DNA of 43,345 nucleotides from Candidatus Woesearchaeota archaeon (GCA_016184145.1 JACPDF010000027.1:1-43345), one strand, 5' to 3'. Shown: positions 18,678 to 28,533, counted from the first letter of the stretch. Notes: generated from the sequence alone by a model not told the origin. Program-made: numbers and translations.

Positions 18678-19007
18678 ATGGAAGAAAAAACGTCTTTTAG
18701 GCTGGTATTTGGAGATTCCCCAATAGTTAAGGTTATAGACTTTTTCTTGGACAACAGGGAATTTGATTACAGCTTAACAGATATAGCAAAAAATGCCGAT
18801 ATTGGTTGGAGCACCTTGCATGGGTTTTGGGGAAACATAGTGAAGTTGGGAATAGTAATTAAAACTAGAAAAATCGGAAGAGCAGAATTATACAAATTAA
18901 ATCCAAACAGCCTGCTTGTGAAAAAATTGATAGATTTAGACACGGATATTTCTAAAAAATTGATGAATGAAGAAATCAATAAGCAGAAACTAAAAGTCAC
19001 TGCATAA
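18678..19007 (+). CDS. Winged-helix transcriptional regulator
   Basis: DYSLTDIAKNADIGWSTLHGFWGNIVKLGIVIKTRKIGRAELYKLN. Confidence 0.75.
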   Translation: MEEKTSFRLVFGDSPIVKVIDFFLDNREFDYSLTDIAKNADIGWSTLHGFWGNIVKLGIVIKTRKIGRAELYKLNPNSLLVKKLIDLDTDISKKLMNEEINKQKLKVTA

Positions 19008-19144
19008 TTCTTTTAGTGGAGACTTTACTGAAGAAATTGCCGGGAAACCCTAAAAATTATTTTGTTTGATATTTTCAATTTGAGAATCACCGCGAGAGCG
19101 CAGTTCCCGCAGTTGTTTTGCAACAGATTGTCTGCTTCTCAGAG

Positions 19145-19699
19145 TTATTGCTCTATTTTCTTTGGCACAAACCAGACAGAATTTCTTTTATGTGGCAGGT
19201 ATAGGACAAAATACAATTCTCCAACAGGATAACCCATCTCTTTCAACATTTTAACAGGAGTAAATGTTTTTATCATATGCTCAACATCTCCATCAGACAG
19301 GTTTCCTTCGCCATCAGGATGAGAATGCCAATCGATAATATCCCCTCCTTGTTCAAAATAATTGATAGGAAAGAAAGGTACTCCGCCATAAGAAACAACT
19401 TTATCGCCTTCAACCCTGACCATAGATTGTTCTGGTTTCGCATAATAAATCTCAGTCATCATACCCTCTTTTATTTTTAAAAGCCCTCCTATCTCTACAA
19501 GATGCTCAAGATTTGCAGCATTTACATTGCCGTCTAACTGGGCTCTCGGCAAGTCTCTTTCTGCTTTTTCGGTAAGAAATCTATTTACAAAGTCGGCATA
19601 ATGAGGCAAACTATTTGTGGCTGCAGGATAATATCCGCATTTCTTGCTCTTACAAAAGTCTATTACTTCATTTGTTCCTATTAGCACTCTTTCTGCCAT
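19145..19699 (-). CDS. JAMM/MPN-type metalloprotease-like protein
   Basis: DWHSHPDGEGNLSDGDVEHM fits HxHPx(n)SxxD. Confidence 0.65.
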   Translation of the reverse strand: MAERVLIGTNEVIDFCKSKKCGYYPAATNSLPHYADFVNRFLTEKAERDLPRAQLDGNVNAANLEHLVEIGGLLKIKEGMMTEIYYAKPEQSMVRVEGDKVVSYGGVPFFPINYFEQGGDIIDWHSHPDGEGNLSDGDVEHMIKTFTPVKMLKEMGYPVGELYFVLYLPHKRNSVWFVPKKIEQ

Positions 19700-19769
19700 A
19701 AAACTAGAGAAATTATGTGCTATATAAAGTTTTCTATTTTGTTACTACTAAACAATTAATAATTTTGTT

Positions 19770-20642
19770 TTATTTCCTCAAGCTCCCAGCCACCAACTCA
19801 GAAACATCAATTTTAGAAACTTTTGTAGGAATAGTATTTGTCGTTACAACCTTTATATTTGCTTTCCTTAATTTTTCCAATGCATTCTCCACAAAAACGC
19901 CGTGAACAGCTATGCAAACAAACTTCTTTGCCCCTAACTTTTTTAGTTTTTTTGCAGCTTCTAGTATTGTATGCCCCGTGCTTACGATATCATCAACAAA
20001 AACAACATTTTGATTGTTGATTTTTATTTTTTTGTTTATGCTTATCTTGACTTTTCTTCCTGACAGCCTTTTTTTATTTAATATAACAAACGGATAATTT
20101 AATTTTTCAGCAACTTTTCTTGCCCATTTGTAGCTTTCCCAGTCAGGTCCCACTATTAAAGGGTTTTTGATATTCTTCTTTATGTAAGCGGCAATGTAAG
20201 GATTGGATGTCAGCTTCTCAGTCCTGACGGAAAACAGATTGGAAAGCTCTCCCTGCCTGTGCAGGTGCGGATCAATAATCACGATTTTGTCAAAATATCT
20301 GCTGAATAGCCTGCCTACAACCTTAATGCTTATGCATTCTCCGGGATTAAACCTTGAGTCCTGCCTCAAATAAGGAAAATAAGGCGCGACAAGAATTATT
20401 TTTTTTGCTCCTAAATCCCTAGCGGTTTCAGCGGCAAATATGGCTTCCATGACACAGTCATTAATATAGCCGTAGAAAGACTGGACAAGAACAACATCCT
20501 TGCCCCTTACATTACTCATGAGCCTTACATAAATCTCGCCATCGGGAAACCTCTTTACCTTAAGCTCGGAATAGGGCTTCCTGAGCTTTTTGGCTATTTT
20601 CCCCGCTATATGCCTGCCTCTTGAGCAGCCTATTATTATCAT
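19770..20642 (-). CDS. prs: Ribose-phosphate pyrophosphokinase
   Basis: VDDIVSTGHTILEAAKKLKKLGAKK PRPP-binding loop; KRFPDGEIYVRL. Confidence 0.93.
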   Translation of the reverse strand: MIIIGCSRGRHIAGKIAKKLRKPYSELKVKRFPDGEIYVRLMSNVRGKDVVLVQSFYGYINDCVMEAIFAAETARDLGAKKIILVAPYFPYLRQDSRFNPGECISIKVVGRLFSRYFDKIVIIDPHLHRQGELSNLFSVRTEKLTSNPYIAAYIKKNIKNPLIVGPDWESYKWARKVAEKLNYPFVILNKKRLSGRKVKISINKKIKINNQNVVFVDDIVSTGHTILEAAKKLKKLGAKKFVCIAVHGVFVENALEKLRKANIKVVTTNTIPTKVSKIDVSELVAGSLRK

Positions 20643-20728
20643 GCCAACCCAACTTTAATTAGAGTATTTATATATTGCTAAAATGAGGCAATTTCAAGTT
20701 AAGTGTCAAAAGCCAATGTAATAGATAT

Positions 20729-20767
20729 GCGAGGCTTGAGCGTATTGTTAGGAAGCGAAAGCCTCGC
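20729..20767. repeat. Intergenic 9-bp inverted repeat, possible structured RNA
   Basis: GCGAGGCTT ... AAGCCTCGC with 21-nt loop; coordinates approximate to a few nt. Confidence 0.4.
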
Positions 20768-20885
20768 ACTAATGTTTGTGAGCCGAAGGCGAACGGATTG
20801 AAAAATAAAAAATTCATAAAATAATCGCCGAATGCAAATTGAGAATTTAAAAACACACCTAAATTGACTTTACCCTAAAATGGCA

Positions 20886-21431
20886 TTAACTTAGCTCCCA
20901 CATATCAATAACTCTATCTACAACAGAGTCTAGAAAACTTTCCCTGTAAGTTATCAGCAAATTGATGATATTCCCTTTATCAATCAAGATGCCATAGGCA
21001 GTCTTTCTTCCCTTTTTTGCAAATCCTATGATGTTGCTCTCTTCCAGCTTTTTCAGATGCCATGAAACTGTAGAGGGAGATAAGCCAACAAATTGCACAA
21101 TTTGCTTGTGATTGCAGTTGTTATGGGTTAATATGAATAAAACAATCTTCCTGATGCTTTTTTGCCTCAATAAGCCCAATAACTTTTTATCTTCAGAGCC
21201 AAATTCATTTGGGTAGTACCTCAGATTGTTCCCGTCTCTTTCTTCTTTGATTAAGCCATGCTTGGTTAAGTAGCTGAGATGGTACTTTATAGAGCCTGTT
21301 GACAATCCGCTTTTTCTTTCAATTTCCCTGAAATGGCACCCGGCAAATTTTCTTACAATATCATAGATTTTCCTTCTCGCATCCAGCTCAAGTACTTTTT
21401 TCTTGCCCTCATCAAAAAATTCCTCTGCCAT
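20886..21431 (-). CDS. Tandem winged-helix ArsR-like transcriptional regulator
   Basis: Two wHTH: HFREIERKSGLSTGSIKYHLSYLTKHGLIKEERDGNNLRYYP and NHKQIVQFVGLSPSTVSWHLKKLEESNIIGF. Confidence 0.85.
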   Translation of the reverse strand: MAEEFFDEGKKKVLELDARRKIYDIVRKFAGCHFREIERKSGLSTGSIKYHLSYLTKHGLIKEERDGNNLRYYPNEFGSEDKKLLGLLRQKSIRKIVLFILTHNNCNHKQIVQFVGLSPSTVSWHLKKLEESNIIGFAKKGRKTAYGILIDKGNIINLLITYRESFLDSVVDRVIDMWELS

Positions 21432-21437
21432 AAGGCC

Positions 21438-21800
21438 TCACTTTTTGATTATTCCAAAGAAAAAACTTAGAAGTATTGCAAAATCAAGGAAGCTGGCAAC
21501 AGGATCAATCCATGACGACCAATCGCCAAAAAAAAGCTCGGTTGACATCAAAAACCCCTTCAATGCAAACAAAAAAAAGGCGGCACTGACATATACGAGC
21601 CTTTTTCTCTGAGTCCTTTTATATGCAATCAAAGTTAAGATAAACAGAACTGTAGCAAGCAACCCGCTGCCTAAGTTCAATAATTCCTCCAGCTCCAGCC
21701 CGAAAACCTCTAAATCATCCCCTTCCTGAGCTAGTGCAACTGGAAGCTGCAGCAGCATCATGGCGATAATTGCAAGGAAAAATGATTTTTTGTTTTTCAT
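21438..21800 (-). CDS. Small multi-TM membrane protein
   Basis: TVLFILTLIAYKRTQRKRLVYVSAAFFLFALKGFL; start MKNKKSFF preferred. Confidence 0.75.
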   Translation of the reverse strand: MKNKKSFFLAIIAMMLLQLPVALAQEGDDLEVFGLELEELLNLGSGLLATVLFILTLIAYKRTQRKRLVYVSAAFFLFALKGFLMSTELFFGDWSSWIDPVASFLDFAILLSFFFGIIKK

Positions 21801-21873
21801 AATGCATCCCTCCATTTAACAAAATTGTCTTTACAGAACTAATTAAAATCTAATGCTGTTTATAAATAAATTG

Positions 21874-21889
21874 GTACAATTATAGAATA
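21874..21889 (-). promoter_or_regulatory. Operator-like motif GTWCAATYATMGAATA, copy 1
   Basis: gtacaattatagaata, immediately upstream of TATA of the minus-strand membrane protein gene. Confidence 0.5.
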
Positions 21890-21916
21890 ATAAAAAAAGA
21901 AAAAAGCAGGGTAAAA

Positions 21917-22267
21917 TTAATCATCCTCTTCGTCGCTATCCGATTCATGGCCAAGCACATTGAAGTTCTCGTCAAGATGCACGTCTACCTGCTGGCCGTT
22001 ATCTAGGGTAATCTCAACCTCATAATATCCTTCCTCATCACCTACCTCTGTTTCAGTTACTCTGCCCTGGCCAATATAATTAAGAGCAGCTGCACTTGCT
22101 TCTTCTAATGCACTCCCCGTGATGGCCGCTTCATTTTCGTCGTCGTCGTCTTCTTGGCTCTTTTGCGAGGTTACTGCAGAGGCTATAAAAACGCCTGTTG
22201 CCAATATCATCACAACAAGAAGCCCTAAAGTTACCTTTAGAATTGTCCTTTCTGTTGTTTTATCCAT
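21917..22267 (-). CDS. Membrane-anchored PepSY-domain protein
   Basis: EEASAAALNYIGQGRVTETEVGDEEGYYEVEITLDNGQQVDVHLDENFNVLG; start MDKTTER with SD GGAGG. Confidence 0.75.
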   Translation of the reverse strand: MDKTTERTILKVTLGLLVVMILATGVFIASAVTSQKSQEDDDDENEAAITGSALEEASAAALNYIGQGRVTETEVGDEEGYYEVEITLDNGQQVDVHLDENFNVLGHESDSDEEDD

Positions 22268-22271
22268 TTTC

Positions 22272-22330
22272 CTGCCTCCGAGTTTTTTTACGAGGAGGCT
22301 GGGAAATCCTTTGATTTCCAGCTGCCTCCT
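22272..22330 (-). promoter_or_regulatory. 5'UTR with duplicated GGAGGCAG and an intervening GCCTCC anti-SD
   Basis: GGAGGCAG at 22322-22329 and 22272-22279 (minus), GCCTCC at 22294-22299 (minus). Confidence 0.5.
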
Positions 22331-22377
22331 TATTCTTAACAAAAATATGAAATATGTATATCTTTAAATAGTTCGTA

Positions 22378-22412
22378 GTTCAATTATAGAATATTAGTAC
22401 AATCATAGAATA
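22378..22412 (-). promoter_or_regulatory. Operator-like motif, tandem copies 2 and 3
   Basis: gttcaattatagaata 22378-22393 and gtacaatcatagaata 22397-22412, upstream of TATTTAAAG. Confidence 0.5.
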
Positions 22413-22416
22413 ATAA

Positions 22417-23424
22417 TCAGTCTTCAGTGCCTAAGACCTGCCCTGTTTGTATGTCTATTATCACATCAATTTCTTCCCCGTCAGCATTTATCTCAACGAC
22501 ATAAGCGGCTTTTCCGAACTTTTTCTCTATTCCGACATCAGTTACATCTCCGTTTACTTCTCTTTTAGCGATTGCAATGGCTTCCTGCTCTGTTATCTCT
22601 GTTTTTAATTCTTGCAAAGGCTCTTCTTTTGCTGCAGAAGGTTTTGAGCCTTTTTCAATATCAACCAATTGGGCTGCTTCCCCGTCTTCAATTCCAACTT
22701 CATAAACAACATTTCCCGCTTCCGGGCAATAATATTTGTACTCTTCATCGCCAGGTTCCAGGGGATTTATGTCCTTTATTTGCAGGCAATTGAAAAATGA
22801 ACCATATTTTACCTTGATTTTTACACTCAAAGCAATTATCTCCCCCATGTCCTCTGCTTCTCCAGGATAATACTCCTGCCTGTAAACATCCCCTACCTGG
22901 GGATTAGCTTTCATAACTATTCCGGGCTTTGCTCCATAGTAACCAGCTACCCATGAGCCCCCTGTGCTGACAACTTTTCCATTAACAAACTCTTTAGAAT
23001 CTTCTCCAAAATACCATACATTCCCCAATTTGTCCTGGGCATACCAGTCTTTTGTATCCTCGATTAATTCGTCATTAAGCCATACCCTGTCCCTGACCTC
23101 AACAACCTCAACTCCCATTATTTTTTTGATATTGCCGGTTGCATATACCTCAGTCCTCTCCCTCCCCTCTTCAGTATTGCCTTCATAGATATACGTTGTT
23201 CCGGGAGTAAATGTAAGGTATTTATTGTTGATTTTTGCTGTAAAATCGCTGGGATTTATTTGCGGATTGTAAACCTCTTCTGCTGATGATTTCTCAGATT
23301 GTTTATTGGCATCTTTATCAAGAAAACTATTTTTCATAAGGAATATATTTAATACTGTAAAAAATACTGCAAAAATTACGACTAAGACAATTAAGGCTAA
23401 AATTAGCGGGCTTCTTGATTTCAT
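22417..23424 (-). CDS. Membrane-anchored protein with C-terminal PepSY domain
   Basis: N-terminal TM; ITEQEAIAIAKREVNGDVTDVGIEKKFGKAAYVVEINADGEEIDVIIDIQTGQVLG. Confidence 0.75.
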   Translation of the reverse strand: MKSRSPLILALIVLVVIFAVFFTVLNIFLMKNSFLDKDANKQSEKSSAEEVYNPQINPSDFTAKINNKYLTFTPGTTYIYEGNTEEGRERTEVYATGNIKKIMGVEVVEVRDRVWLNDELIEDTKDWYAQDKLGNVWYFGEDSKEFVNGKVVSTGGSWVAGYYGAKPGIVMKANPQVGDVYRQEYYPGEAEDMGEIIALSVKIKVKYGSFFNCLQIKDINPLEPGDEEYKYYCPEAGNVVYEVGIEDGEAAQLVDIEKGSKPSAAKEEPLQELKTEITEQEAIAIAKREVNGDVTDVGIEKKFGKAAYVVEINADGEEIDVIIDIQTGQVLGTED

Positions 23425-23462
23425 GATTCGCTTGTAATCTGCCTGGATTTAAATAAGCAATA

Positions 23463-23478
23463 GTACAATCATCGAATA
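23463..23478 (-). promoter_or_regulatory. Operator-like motif, copy 4
   Basis: gtacaatcatcgaata upstream of the TATA for the 22417-23424 gene. Confidence 0.5.
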
Positions 23479-23604
23479 TAAAAATATTTAAAAGCCTCAC
23501 CATTATTTAATGTCAAAAATCTATTACTATTATACAATAACAAAAACTTTAAATACTAGTGGTGTTTTTCATAGCTAAAATAAAGCTATAATAACTAATA
23601 GAAG

Positions 23605-24699
23605 GTGGTTAAAATAAAAGCATTAAGCATTTTAATTGGATTGGTTTTGGCGGTTTTTCTTGCGCCTAATGTATTTGCGCAGGAAGAGAATTTTGGCGTT
23701 TGCGTCACGGGATGCAAGCTTTTTATAACTGATGTTGATGTCAAGGTAGGCAGCAAAACAGACAAGAACCTGCAGGACGGGGAATCAATTTCTGACGAAG
23801 CAGCGCCAGGAGACACAGTTCAATTCTCAATAAAGGTATACAACAATTTTACTGATGATGATGATGTTGAGATTGAGGATGTAACAATCACGGTTACGAT
23901 AGAAGGCATAGATGATGATGATGACCTTGAGGAAGAAACCAACGAGTTCGACATTAAAGCAGACTCCGACGAAAAAGAGACCCTGGAATTCGAGATACCG
24001 CTTGAAGTTGACGAAGACACATTTAATGTTTTAATAGAGGTTGAAGGCGACTCAGACAATGGCTCTCAGGAAGTAAAGATGGAACTCGATTTGGAAGTCC
24101 AGAAGGAAGATGATGAGGTCAGGTTTTTGAGGAATTCACTTGCACCTTCAGAAGTACAGTGCGGCAGGAGTGTGCAGTTGTCCACTTCAGTCATAAACAC
24201 AGGCTCTAATGAGCAGGAAGATTCAGTGCTGGAAGTTTCAAATGCTGATCTTGGCGTAAGCTTTAAGGAAACATTTGACCTAAGCGATGACCCATTTGAC
24301 GATGACAGCAAGTTCAGCAAGACTTTTGCATTTACAGTGCCTGAGGATGTTCCAGCAGGCGTTTACCCAATAACCACGAAAGTGACATTTGACGATGGAA
24401 AGGAGACAGAAACAGAAACTGCTGACTTGGTTGTAGCAACATGCGAGGCTTTGGAAGAGGAAGTTAAGGAAGAGGAAGCTACGGAAGAAGAAGTGGTTGT
24501 TGTGCAGCCTACAGTGCAGCCAACAGTTCCAACAGGCGGAGTAATTGCTCAGCCAGTAACCGCTCCTAGCTTGCCAGCAACCGAGGAAAAATCGCTATTC
24601 CAGTCAACAGGCTTTTTAGCTGCTTTGGTTGCAGGAGAAGTATTGCTGGTAATAATTGCAATAGTGATTGTTGTTGCGGTAGTAAGGAAGAGAAGCTAA
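23605..24699 (+). CDS. Secreted acidic surface protein with CARDB/NEW3-like domains and C-terminal TM anchor
   Basis: Signal peptide VFAQEE; Asp/Glu-rich repeats; terminal VAVVRKRS. Confidence 0.75.
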   Translation: MVKIKALSILIGLVLAVFLAPNVFAQEENFGVCVTGCKLFITDVDVKVGSKTDKNLQDGESISDEAAPGDTVQFSIKVYNNFTDDDDVEIEDVTITVTIEGIDDDDDLEEETNEFDIKADSDEKETLEFEIPLEVDEDTFNVLIEVEGDSDNGSQEVKMELDLEVQKEDDEVRFLRNSLAPSEVQCGRSVQLSTSVINTGSNEQEDSVLEVSNADLGVSFKETFDLSDDPFDDDSKFSKTFAFTVPEDVPAGVYPITTKVTFDDGKETETETADLVVATCEALEEEVKEEEATEEEVVVVQPTVQPTVPTGGVIAQPVTAPSLPATEEKSLFQSTGFLAALVAGEVLLVIIAIVIVVAVVRKRS

Positions 24700-24840
24700 A
24701 TTCCTTTCTTTTGTTATTCTTTTTAATTTTTATTTTTTGATATTATTGTCAGTTATGTGGTTATTTTAAATAATGTCCTCACTTTAAAGTAACAACTCAA
24801 TAGAAAACTTTAAATACAGGTAGGCTATCCTAAGTATAAA

Positions 24841-25602
24841 ATGCTAGTAGCCAAAGACACTCTGAATGAGTTAAGGGAAAGGTTTAAGCTTAATATCTAT
24901 GAGGTTAAGATATGGACTGCTTTACTGAGCAGAGGCATAGCAGCAGCATCTGAGCTGGCAGACATCTCTGGGGTCCCTAGGAGCAGGTGCTATGATGTTC
25001 TTGAAAGCCTTGAAAAAAAAGGCTTCATTATAATGAAGATTGGCAAGCCGATTAAGTATATTGCAGTGCAGCCCGATGCTGTCGTTGACAGGGTAAAAAA
25101 CAGATTGCAGGAGGAAGCAGAAGAGCAGCTAAGGATAGTGGAGGAGCTTGGGAAAACAGACCTTTTCAAGGAGCTGGAGCTTTTGCACAAGACAGGTGTA
25201 AAGAAGGTAGATGTGGAGAACATAACAGACTCTATGGCTGGAAGGAATAATATTAACAGATTCGTAAAAGACATGCTTTTGAGGGCAAACAAAAGCGTTA
25301 CAATACTCACCAATGAAGAAGGCTTAAAGCACAAGCTCAAGGTTTTAAAGAAAGCCAAGCCATATTTGGCAAGGAAAAAGGTAAAGGTAAAACTTTACAC
25401 AAATGCCCGCGCAACAAGCATCGGCATGGAAAATGTTGAAGTTCTGAAAACAGGCTATGATGCAAGATTCGTAAATGTCGATAACGAAGAAATCTTCTTC
25501 GTAATGGCGGGAAAAGACCCTGAATATGATACAGGAGTCTGGATCAAGAGCCCTTACTTTGTATCTGCATTGAATAATTTGTTTGAGAAGGGGAATAGGT
25601 AA
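24841..25602 (+). CDS. TrmB-family transcriptional regulator
   Basis: LNIYEVKIWTALLSRGIAAASELADISGVPRSRCYDVLESLEKKGFI. Confidence 0.9.
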   Translation: MLVAKDTLNELRERFKLNIYEVKIWTALLSRGIAAASELADISGVPRSRCYDVLESLEKKGFIIMKIGKPIKYIAVQPDAVVDRVKNRLQEEAEEQLRIVEELGKTDLFKELELLHKTGVKKVDVENITDSMAGRNNINRFVKDMLLRANKSVTILTNEEGLKHKLKVLKKAKPYLARKKVKVKLYTNARATSIGMENVEVLKTGYDARFVNVDNEEIFFVMAGKDPEYDTGVWIKSPYFVSALNNLFEKGNR

Positions 25603-25727
25603 ATTTTATTAATTAATTTTATTATTTATACTAAAAACTTTAGATTTTTCACAATTGAAGTAGTATCAAAACGCAACATTTAAATACCACTTATATATAA
25701 CCAGAATAAAGAGTTCTTAGATTTAAA

Positions 25728-26372
25728 ATGATAGAAGATAAGAATATAATGAAGACAGGTACAACAACTGTTGGCATATTGTGCAAAGACGGCATTGTGC
25801 TTGCAGCAGACAAGAGAGCAACGTCTGGTTACCTGATAGCAAACAAGAAATTCGACAAGATCATAAGCATAGCAGATTCCATAGCTGTTACAGTTGCAGG
25901 GACAGTTTCAGATGTTCAGCTTCTGGCAAAATACATAAAAGCGGAATTAAAATTGAAGGAGATAAGGACCAACAGGGGAAATATGGTGAGGGAAGCAGCA
26001 AACCTTCTTGCTGTGATGGTTTACAACAACATAAGGAAGCTCAGCTTGATACCAGGCATATCCCATTTTGTATTGGGCGGAAAAGATGACTCAGGATTTT
26101 ACCTTTATGATTTAAGCCCCGATGGCAGCATTGCAGAGATTGATGATTATGTTTCCTCAGGCTCAGGAAGCGTGATGGCTTATGGCGTCCTGGAGACATT
26201 ATATGAAAAGAATATGTCTGTCGAAGAGGGCATTAAGCTGGCTGCAAAAGCGGTAAATGCAGCTGTCCAGAGGGACATAGCCTCAGGCAACGGCATAGAC
26301 ATTGTAACGATAACAAAAGACGGCGTAAAGAAAGTATTTTCAAAGGAGATTAACATAAGGATAGAGGTTTAG
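25728..26372 (+). CDS. psmB: Proteasome beta subunit
   Basis: MIEDKNIMKTG^TTTVGILCKDGIVLAADKRAT processing site and catalytic Thr. Confidence 0.96.
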   Translation: MIEDKNIMKTGTTTVGILCKDGIVLAADKRATSGYLIANKKFDKIISIADSIAVTVAGTVSDVQLLAKYIKAELKLKEIRTNRGNMVREAANLLAVMVYNNIRKLSLIPGISHFVLGGKDDSGFYLYDLSPDGSIAEIDDYVSSGSGSVMAYGVLETLYEKNMSVEEGIKLAAKAVNAAVQRDIASGNGIDIVTITKDGVKKVFSKEINIRIEV

Positions 26373-26498
26373 AATTTTTCTTAAAACAAGGCCAAAAAGA
26401 AATCAAAAACAATTTTATTCATTTTAATTTATTTTAATTTAATATCAATGGATTTGGAATTAAAAGAATAATGATTCTGTAAAATTTTAGTGAGCATA

Positions 26499-28391
26499 AT
26501 GGCAGACATAATAAAGGAAATCCTCAAGAGTTTGCCCCAAGACAAGATTAGCGAGGCGAATTTTGAGGCAGCGAACATTGTATTGTACACAAAGGATAAG
26601 GATTTCTTCCTGAATAATAACGGCCTTATCAAAAAGGTAGTTGACGATATAAAGAAAAGGGTAGAGCTAAGGCCGGATCCAAGCATTACCATGGACATGG
26701 AAGAGGCTGAAAAGGAGATAAGGAAGATAATTCCGGAAGAAGCGGGAGTTGACCAAATAATCTTTGACCCTCAAAGGTCCAGGGTAATTATAGAAGCGGA
26801 AAAACCTGGCTTGGCTATAGGAAAGCAGGGCTCTTTGCTCAGGGACATAAGAAGCAAGACATTATGGGTTCCGTTGATAAACAGGAAGCCTGCAATAAGG
26901 TCAAAGCTGATAGAGAACATACGCGCAGTCCTGTACCAGAATTCTGATTATAGGAGAAAGTTTTTGGATAAGGCAGGCCACAGGATTTATGACGGCTGGA
27001 TTCGCGGCAAGAAGGAGGAGTGGATAAGGATAAGCTATTTGGGAAGCGGAAGGCAGGTGGGAAGAAGCTGCTTATTTCTGCAGACTCCTGAAAGCCGCAT
27101 ATTGCTTGATTGCGGAGTAGATGTCGCCTCTGACCAGTACCCCTACCCTTATCTGGAAGCGCCTGAATTTAACATTAATGAGCTAGATGCAGTAGTTTTA
27201 AGCCATGCCCATGTTGACCACAGCGGTTTTCTCCCTTATTTGTTTAAGTACGGCTATAGGGGGCCTGTTTACTGCACAGCGCCTACAAGGGATGTTACAG
27301 CTTTAATGCTCCTTGACTTCGTGAAGATACAGCGCTCAGACGCAAAAGAGCCTATTTTTACTACAGACGACATAAAGGAGATGGTAAAGCATACTATCAC
27401 TCTTGAGTATGATGAGGTCTTTGACATAACGCCTGATGTAAGAATCACATTGTACAATGCAGGCCATATCTTAGGAAGCGCAATGGTCCATCTGCATGTA
27501 GGAAATGGCTTGCACAACATCCTTTATTCAGGCGACCAGAAATACGGGAAGACTCTACTGCTCGATCCTGCTGTCACTATGTTCCCAAGGCTTGAAACAT
27601 TGCTTCTTGAATCCACTTACGGCGGCAAAGATGCAAACATGCCTGAAAGGCAGAGCAGCGATGAGGAGCTGAACAGGATTGTGAAGGAAACAGTAAAAAG
27701 AGGGGGAAAAATCTTGATACCTACTTTAGGAGTTGGAAGAAGCCAGGAAATCATGATAGCTATAGAGCAGATGATACAGACAGGAGTCATGGAAAAAATA
27801 CCTGTCTATATTGACGGCTTGATATGGGACGTTACCGCAATTCATACAGCCTATCCCGAATACCTTAACAGTTCGATAAGAAAGCAGATTTTCCATAAAG
27901 ACCAGAACCCTTTCTTGTCTGAGGTGTTCAAGAGGGTTGGCAGCCAGAAAGAGAGGATGCAGATAATAGAGGAAACAGGGCCATGCGTTGTATTAGCTAC
28001 ATCTGGAATGCTGCAAGGAGGTCCGTCTGTCGAGTATTTAAGGCACTTGGCAGACAATCCAAAGAACTCAATGATATTTGTCAACTACCAGGGAGAAGGT
28101 TCTTTAGGCAGAAGAATACAGAGGGGAGAAAGGGAATATAATGTAAGCGGCAATGGCAAGAATGAGGTTGTGCAGATTAAGCTTGAAGTTCATACTGTTG
28201 AAGGCTTTTCCGGTCACAGCAGCCGCAACCAACTCATGAATTTTGTCAAGAACTGCGATCCAAGGCCTAAAAAAGTGATAGTTAACCATGGAGAGAGCTC
28301 AAGATGCCTGGATTTGGCAAGCAGCATACATAAGAATTTCCGCATTGAGACTTCCGCGCCAAGAAACCTTGAGAGCGTAAGGATTAAATAA
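26499..28391 (+). CDS. KH-domain/beta-CASP ribonuclease (aCPSF1 type)
   Basis: KH region then SHAHVDHSGFLP, beta-CASP motifs; ATG 26499 MADIIKEIL preferred over 26490. Confidence 0.95.
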   Translation: MADIIKEILKSLPQDKISEANFEAANIVLYTKDKDFFLNNNGLIKKVVDDIKKRVELRPDPSITMDMEEAEKEIRKIIPEEAGVDQIIFDPQRSRVIIEAEKPGLAIGKQGSLLRDIRSKTLWVPLINRKPAIRSKLIENIRAVLYQNSDYRRKFLDKAGHRIYDGWIRGKKEEWIRISYLGSGRQVGRSCLFLQTPESRILLDCGVDVASDQYPYPYLEAPEFNINELDAVVLSHAHVDHSGFLPYLFKYGYRGPVYCTAPTRDVTALMLLDFVKIQRSDAKEPIFTTDDIKEMVKHTITLEYDEVFDITPDVRITLYNAGHILGSAMVHLHVGNGLHNILYSGDQKYGKTLLLDPAVTMFPRLETLLLESTYGGKDANMPERQSSDEELNRIVKETVKRGGKILIPTLGVGRSQEIMIAIEQMIQTGVMEKIPVYIDGLIWDVTAIHTAYPEYLNSSIRKQIFHKDQNPFLSEVFKRVGSQKERMQIIEETGPCVVLATSGMLQGGPSVEYLRHLADNPKNSMIFVNYQGEGSLGRRIQRGEREYNVSGNGKNEVVQIKLEVHTVEGFSGHSSRNQLMNFVKNCDPRPKKVIVNHGESSRCLDLASSIHKNFRIETSAPRNLESVRIK

Positions 28392-28533
28392 TTGTTGCTA
28401 AGGTTTTCTCAGATTGAGTGTATTGTTGTGGGGATTCTTTATTAGGGAAGGTGTGTATAACGTACAAATGTGTTGAATGCCCGAAGGGGAACAATTTTTC
28501 TGCGCCCAACTGGTTTGAGAAGATTTTTCGATG

